Shown here: positions 5,157 through 9,157 of the stretch, piece by piece
How positions within the stretch are numbered: position 1 is the first letter of the stretch
Layout of the letters: the number at the start of each line of letters is the position of its first letter
Made by a program: the position numbers and the translations under genes
The notes under the pieces: model-generated
Database searches by the model: none
What the model saw: the letters and a program-made list of their open reading frames with translations, nothing else
Told to the model about the DNA's origin: nothing
NCBI GenBank assembly: GCA_028689195.1
Contig: JAQTWR010000088.1
Location: 1 to 9,157 of the forward strand
Direction of reading: 5' to 3'
Source: Anaerolineales bacterium
GTDB taxonomy: Bacteria; Chloroflexota; Anaerolineae; Anaerolineales; Villigracilaceae
Length of the DNA: 9,157 nucleotides

Positions 5157-7342
5157 CAACGACTTATCAGATCAACATTGTTGTGCAAGGACAGGATCGA
5201 GCATCGGGACCGCTCGGTTCTGTTCAGCGCGCGCTTGGAGGTCTTGGAAGCATCGCCGGCGGCATTCTGGCTGCGGGGACGCTTCTCGCAATAGCCAACG
5301 GAATTATGAATTTGGGCAGGGAGGCTCTCGATAGTTACGCCAATTACGAGCGACTCGGCATGGCGTTGCAGTCGCTTGTGGCGCGAGAGATGGTAAGCAC
5401 TGGACAATCCGCCAACCTTGCCGCCGCAATGGGAGCGGCAAGCAAGAAGGCGGGAGAGTTGCAGGGATGGGTTACAAAACTTGCCATCCAATCTCCATTT
5501 AAGGAAGAAGATATTGCCACTTCATTACGGCTTGGCTTGTCCTATAGTTTCCAGACGGCTGAAGCGCAAAGATTGACGATGGCGATCGGCGATTACGCAG
5601 CGGGCGCGGGATTGAGCGGCGAGGCGATGAAGAGCGTTGCCCTAGCGCTGGGGCAGATCAAAGCGAAGGGCAAGTTAGCCGGTCAGGAAGTGATGCAACT
5701 GACGAATGCCGGACTGCCCGTGCGCGATATTCTGGCGAAGGCGTTTGGCGTTACCACCGCGGAGTTGGAGGAGATGCAGTCTAAAGGACTCATCCCCGCA
5801 AACAAGGCGATACAGGCAATCGTAGAGTCTCTTGAGAAAGATTTTGGAGGCTCCATGAAAGCGCAGGCGGGAACATTCTCTGGCTTGCTGACTTCTCTCT
5901 CTGAGATTAAGGACGTTGGATTGCGAACGTATTTCGAGGGGACGTTCAAATCCATACAACCTTACCTGACTAATTTTGTAGACAAGTTCTCAGACCCCGC
6001 GTTCATGGCGAATTTGGGCGCGATGGGAGAGAGACTTGGAAAATTTGTGTCTGTCGGCATCAACGGGCTTATCGCGCTTGGTATGTCAATAGACTCTTTT
6101 TCAAAGTCGGCTGCGGCAAAATCAGCAACAGACAATATCAAAAAAATATTTTCCGTACTCGCCCAGCCTAAGATTGCGAAGGCGGTGCGCCAGGTATTCG
6201 GAGGTATTAAAGGCTTTCTGGATAAATTGAGCGCGAAGGCGCTGCCGTTTGCCGTAGATATGTTTGAAAAACTTGGGGGGTGGTTTACGGAAAACGGGCC
6301 GCTGATTGCGGCGACTGTACAGAAATTAGCCGATAACTTCGATAAATATTTTCTTCCCGCGTTGATGCTAGTTTGGAATGTAGCGGCGCCGATATTGAAG
6401 GGACTTCTTGACGTCATTCTCGGCGTTGTGAAGATGGTCATGCAGATATTCACAGGCGATTGGGCTGGCGCCTGGGATACGTTTGTGCAAATTCTCAACG
6501 ACGCGGGGCGCGCTGTTTGGGACTCGATGTGGGCATTGTTCGCGGGTATCGCGACGATCATGGGTACTTCGTTGGAGGAGATCGGGAAGACGTGGTCGGC
6601 TAACTGGGAACAATTCAAGAGAATACTTTCTGAAATCTGGCTTCAAATCAGCACAACGTGGTCGGCTAATTGGGAGCAGTTCAAGCAGATTCTAAACAAG
6701 GTCATGACGCAGATCGGGACGACGTGGTCGGCTAATTGGGAACAATTCAAAAAGATACTCTCGTCCGTTTGGGAGATTATCACCGCATACATTTACGCAA
6801 AAGTCACGGAGATATATAACTCGATTACTACGTGGATTGACGAGATTATCGGATTCATTTCCGGCAGTTATGACGATTTTTTGGCGGCTGGTTACAGCAT
6901 CGTAAACGGTTTGAAGAAGGCTTTTGACGACAGTTACAGCGCCTTCCTCGACGCCGGCTATAACATCGTGGCGGGCATCGAGCAGGGTATTAAGGATGCG
7001 TGGGTTGCGCTGATTAATACATTTGACGGGCTGATTGCCATGCTGCCTGAAGCGGTGAAGAAGATACTTGGAATTGCGTCTCCGTCAAAGGTGATGGCGT
7101 GGATTGGCAAGCAGATCATGCTCGGACTTGCAAACGGGATTACGGCAAACTCGCTGCTTCCGCAGGTTGCGTTGAACGCGGCAATTGGAAACTTTAGCGG
7201 CGGACAGTTTGCGAGGGGAACGTCAAATTATACAAGCACATCGAGGGACGACTCTTATAAGCAGTACGCGCCCGCCTACGTCTCTCTGAACGCCAACGGG
7301 CAGAGCCTGGAACAAATACTCAAAGGTTTGAGGACGCGCTAA
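5153..7342 (+). CDS. Tape measure protein
   Basis: This 729-residue protein is the longest complete gene here and starts within the T stop (ATGA), with no evident SD. It follows the chaperone pair, the fixed position of tape measure genes. A hydrophobic Gly/Ala segment lies at about residues 29-50. Residues of about 65-255 resemble the conserved N-terminal tape measure domain (TIGR02675 style): 'IQSPFKEEDI', 'GQIKAKGKLAGQEVMQL' and 'GLIPANKAIQAIVESL'. A long hydrophobic stretch follows near 399-435. Residues 480-545 hold three 22-residue Trp-containing repeats and 572-615 two different 22-residue repeats. Near the end, 'ASPSK' at 642-646 followed by 'GKQIMLGLANGI' is the familiar tape measure C-terminal motif. 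It spans the tail lumen and sets length; at about 0.15 nm per residue, a tail of about 110 nm is implied. No lytic domain is seen. Confidence 0.93.
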   Translation: MTTTYQINIVVQGQDRASGPLGSVQRALGGLGSIAGGILAAGTLLAIANGIMNLGREALDSYANYERLGMALQSLVAREMVSTGQSANLAAAMGAASKKAGELQGWVTKLAIQSPFKEEDIATSLRLGLSYSFQTAEAQRLTMAIGDYAAGAGLSGEAMKSVALALGQIKAKGKLAGQEVMQLTNAGLPVRDILAKAFGVTTAELEEMQSKGLIPANKAIQAIVESLEKDFGGSMKAQAGTFSGLLTSLSEIKDVGLRTYFEGTFKSIQPYLTNFVDKFSDPAFMANLGAMGERLGKFVSVGINGLIALGMSIDSFSKSAAAKSATDNIKKIFSVLAQPKIAKAVRQVFGGIKGFLDKLSAKALPFAVDMFEKLGGWFTENGPLIAATVQKLADNFDKYFLPALMLVWNVAAPILKGLLDVILGVVKMVMQIFTGDWAGAWDTFVQILNDAGRAVWDSMWALFAGIATIMGTSLEEIGKTWSANWEQFKRILSEIWLQISTTWSANWEQFKQILNKVMTQIGTTWSANWEQFKKILSSVWEIITAYIYAKVTEIYNSITTWIDEIIGFISGSYDDFLAAGYSIVNGLKKAFDDSYSAFLDAGYNIVAGIEQGIKDAWVALINTFDGLIAMLPEAVKKILGIASPSKVMAWIGKQIMLGLANGITANSLLPQVALNAAIGNFSGGQFARGTSNYTSTSRDDSYKQYAPAYVSLNANGQSLEQILKGLRTR
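6590..6787 (+). repeat. Three tandem 66-bp (22-residue) repeats in the tape measure gene
   Basis: Units begin at 6590, 6656 and 6722, each coding TWSANWEQFK followed by a variable half (residues 480-501, 502-523, 524-545). The first 30 bases of the units differ from one another at only two or three positions, all synonymous (AAC/AAT, GAA/GAG, CAA/CAG, AAG/AAA), whereas the second 36 bases are well diverged, keeping mainly Ile-Leu after the core and an Ile near the end. A 22-residue period equals two hendecads, consistent with a helical rod repeat. Confidence 0.9.
6866..6997 (+). repeat. Second pair of 22-residue repeats in the tape measure gene
   Basis: Two adjacent 66-bp units start at 6866 and 6932 and code for residues 572-593 and 594-615. 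They share the pattern S-Y-x-x-F-L-x-A-G-Y-x-I-V-x-G and a final Asp, 11 of 22 residues identical, while the DNA is diverged. The unit sequence is unrelated to the TWSANWEQFK repeat, but the period is the same. Confidence 0.8.
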
Positions 7343-9157
7343 TGCAACTGCAATTACTTTCATATAACTCGAACATCCTTTCGCCAAACTATAACGGATG
7401 GGTCGCGTACCCCGCGCCGATGGGACTTGAAGCGCAGCCGGATTTTCTGGAGGTTGCGGGCAAGTCTTCGGAGTATACAGGCAAGAGTTTCGGCGGCGGT
7501 TACTTGACTATTCAAGTCCGCTATGAAGACGATTTTTCAAACGTTCATCTTCGCGAGGACGAGATCAAGCGTTGGTTTAATACAAAGGACGAAACCCCGT
7601 ATAAATTGCTGGCTCAGGATATTGCGGACGATAATCGGCAGTGGTATACGATGGCGACTCCCATCGCCATCCAACAAGATAATAATTCGGCGATCATCGT
7701 GATGGCGCTGGAAGACCCGTATTGGCGCGTCGAGACGGTTTCGAGTTCGACGTGGTCTGTTACGGATTCAATAGATACGCACAACATCACTTGCATTGGA
7801 GAAACCGCCGCGCCTGTTTTTTCGGTTACGCCTTTCTCTGCGAAGAGCATAGGATTCCTTAACTATCGCTTTGTGGAGGTCATGCCGCCATCCGCAACGA
7901 AGGCTCTGCCAAGTTACCCGCTTAACCTTGGGAGTTTTAATACGGCGGCGCTGGTCGCCGGAAATAAGGCTTTGCCTTCAGGGTTTGATTTTCGCGTCAT
8001 GGTTGACGGAGTAGAGATACCGCGCTGGTTTGGATCTTCTACAGCGGCGTTTGGCACGACGCAGACAAATATCTGGGTAACGCTTTCATGGAGACCCGCC
8101 GTGACATTTACGCTTGGCGCAGCGATTGCGGCGACAGGGGGCGTCTCGTCTATTCAGTTTGCGAATACCCAGGCTAATAGAATCGCTATTGCGAAATTGC
8201 CGGCAAGAGGAATTTTGAAGATCGCCACCGGGGCAAACTTCGAGTATTTCACTTACACCGGAAAGGATACGACGAAGTTGACGCTTACGGGGACGATTCG
8301 CGCCACAAAGTTGTCGTCGCCAATCGCGCATAGCGTCAACGATGTTTGCACCTGGATTCAGCACGACATCTGGTTTGTGTATAACAATCCCGCGGCTACC
8401 GACCCTGCGTACAGCAATAGAAACAAACCCATGTTCGATCTCGACCTTTCTACAAATACATCATGGACGTACACGGAGTTTTATGAAGAAGGCACGCCGC
8501 GCGCAGGCATGTGGAATAAGTCGTTGCTGTCCTCTACGTTAAAGACAAGCGCCCCATATACGGGACCACATGGAAGCAGCGCCGACCCAGCAACGGAGGC
8601 GGGACTGCGGATAGCGACGAAACGAGTAAACAATATCGAGAAGGCGGAAACCGCCGCGCTTTTGTGGTCGATTAACTGCCCGGCTGGATTTACCCGCATC
8701 GCTTCCATGACTGGCGAGGAGTACAAGTATACGTCGTATAAATTTCCAATCGTCGAGGTCAAGAAGTCTAAGGACGCGATTAACTACGTAGTCGCATCCA
8801 CCATTGCGACCGCGACCGCTCCGAGGGTCTGGCAAGCATGGTCAATCACCAATCTTTTTCTAAACGGAAGTTATACACACCTGCAGGTTTCGATGAGCGG
8901 AACGCTCCCTGCTTTTGCGGGCAACGAAGTTTGTTATGAAATGCAGGGTTTTACGGGCATCGTCGATAGTTCCGCCGTTCCGATCGCGACTATAAACGCG
9001 GAGAGTTCCACCTATTACCTGGACGCAAAAATCACAAACCTGAATACCGGCAAGGCGATTTTTGTGACCTACGCGATGAAATTGGGCAGCACGTTGACCG
9101 TAGATTGTTCGACAAGAAGCGTGACCTACGGGGACGGAACCAACGCTCATGCGGCGT
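7342..9157 (+). CDS. Distal tail (Dit)-like protein, 3'-truncated by the window edge
   Basis: Starting at ATG 7342, which overlaps the tape measure stop (TAATG) and has GAGGA at 7330-7334 as SD, the frame stays open to the last base: 605 codons with no stop. The N-terminal 130 or so residues look like the Dit / Sipho_tail N-domain: an early strand region, 'YEDDFSNVHLREDEIKRWF', and 'ALEDPYWRVE' (D-P-Y-W-R at 125-129), the motif that closes this domain before the second half. A Thr/Gly-rich motif 'EYFTYTG' (from residue 301) followed by 'LTLTGTIRA' resembles strands found in tail proteins. Residues near 590, 'STRSVTYGDG', look like the end of a Dit beta-sandwich. Dit forms the hexameric hub joining tube and baseplate. 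It is much longer than a minimal Dit (about 250 residues), so inserted or appended domains, perhaps receptor or carbohydrate binding, are likely; I cannot name them. Confidence 0.72.
   Translation, partial: MQLQLLSYNSNILSPNYNGWVAYPAPMGLEAQPDFLEVAGKSSEYTGKSFGGGYLTIQVRYEDDFSNVHLREDEIKRWFNTKDETPYKLLAQDIADDNRQWYTMATPIAIQQDNNSAIIVMALEDPYWRVETVSSSTWSVTDSIDTHNITCIGETAAPVFSVTPFSAKSIGFLNYRFVEVMPPSATKALPSYPLNLGSFNTAALVAGNKALPSGFDFRVMVDGVEIPRWFGSSTAAFGTTQTNIWVTLSWRPAVTFTLGAAIAATGGVSSIQFANTQANRIAIAKLPARGILKIATGANFEYFTYTGKDTTKLTLTGTIRATKLSSPIAHSVNDVCTWIQHDIWFVYNNPAATDPAYSNRNKPMFDLDLSTNTSWTYTEFYEEGTPRAGMWNKSLLSSTLKTSAPYTGPHGSSADPATEAGLRIATKRVNNIEKAETAALLWSINCPAGFTRIASMTGEEYKYTSYKFPIVEVKKSKDAINYVVASTIATATAPRVWQAWSITNLFLNGSYTHLQVSMSGTLPAFAGNEVCYEMQGFTGIVDSSAVPIATINAESSTYYLDAKITNLNTGKAIFVTYAMKLGSTLTVDCSTRSVTYGDGTNAHAA

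Noticed and set aside
5962..6618. A 218-codon open frame on the - strand inside the tape measure gene
   Set aside because: The + strand frame has clear tape measure domains and motifs; the antisense product is Ser/Pro/Asn-rich with no recognisable structure.
8342..8835. Short open frames on both strands within the right-hand region
   Set aside because: The + strand frame from 7342 is uninterrupted through this whole region with coherent beta-rich protein sequence, so these are shadows.
1..9157. tRNA genes, CRISPR arrays, insertion sequences, attachment sites or defence genes
   Set aside because: None was seen: no cloverleaf-like segments, no regularly spaced direct repeats outside the tape measure gene, no transposase-like frame, and almost no non-coding space to hold them.

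Overview
The window is a stretch of the head-to-tail morphogenesis cassette of a tailed double-stranded DNA phage (Caudoviricetes) with a long non-contractile tail, either a free phage or a prophage. All supported genes are on the + strand and almost touch: most junctions are 1-4 base start/stop overlaps or short gaps carrying a Shine-Dalgarno (SD) sequence. The gene order is the textbook siphovirus order, so several weakly conserved proteins can be named partly from position. No sheath gene lies beside the tail tube gene, which argues against a myovirus. The SD sequences point to a bacterial host. Codons favour GCG, CGC and GGC at moderate GC content, but nothing identifies the host. No integrase, repressor, lysis, packaging or replication gene falls in the window.

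Head region (1-2297): the 3' end of a coiled-coil scaffolding-type gene (cut by the left edge), a small decoration/cement-like protein, the major capsid protein and a 68-residue unknown. A perfect 17-bp inverted repeat follows at 2298-2334.

Neck region (2361-4211): a helical head-tail connector/adaptor, a head-closure-like protein, an HK97 gp10-like neck protein, a tail terminator and a 70-residue small protein.

Tail region (4214-9157): the major tail (tube) protein, a tail assembly chaperone pair expressed through a probable -1 programmed ribosomal frameshift, a 729-residue tape measure protein with two sets of 22-residue repeats, and a distal-tail (Dit)-like protein that remains open at the right edge after 605 codons.

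How they work together: scaffold and capsid proteins build the procapsid, decoration protein stabilises it, adaptor, closure and neck proteins seal the portal vertex and receive the tail, and chaperones G and GT load tube subunits onto the tape measure, whose length sets tail length. The terminator protein caps the tube and the Dit-like protein begins the baseplate. The clearest non-routine signals are the frameshift module (A AAA AAC with flanking candidate stimulators), the hairpin after the capsid block, and repeat structure in the tape measure.
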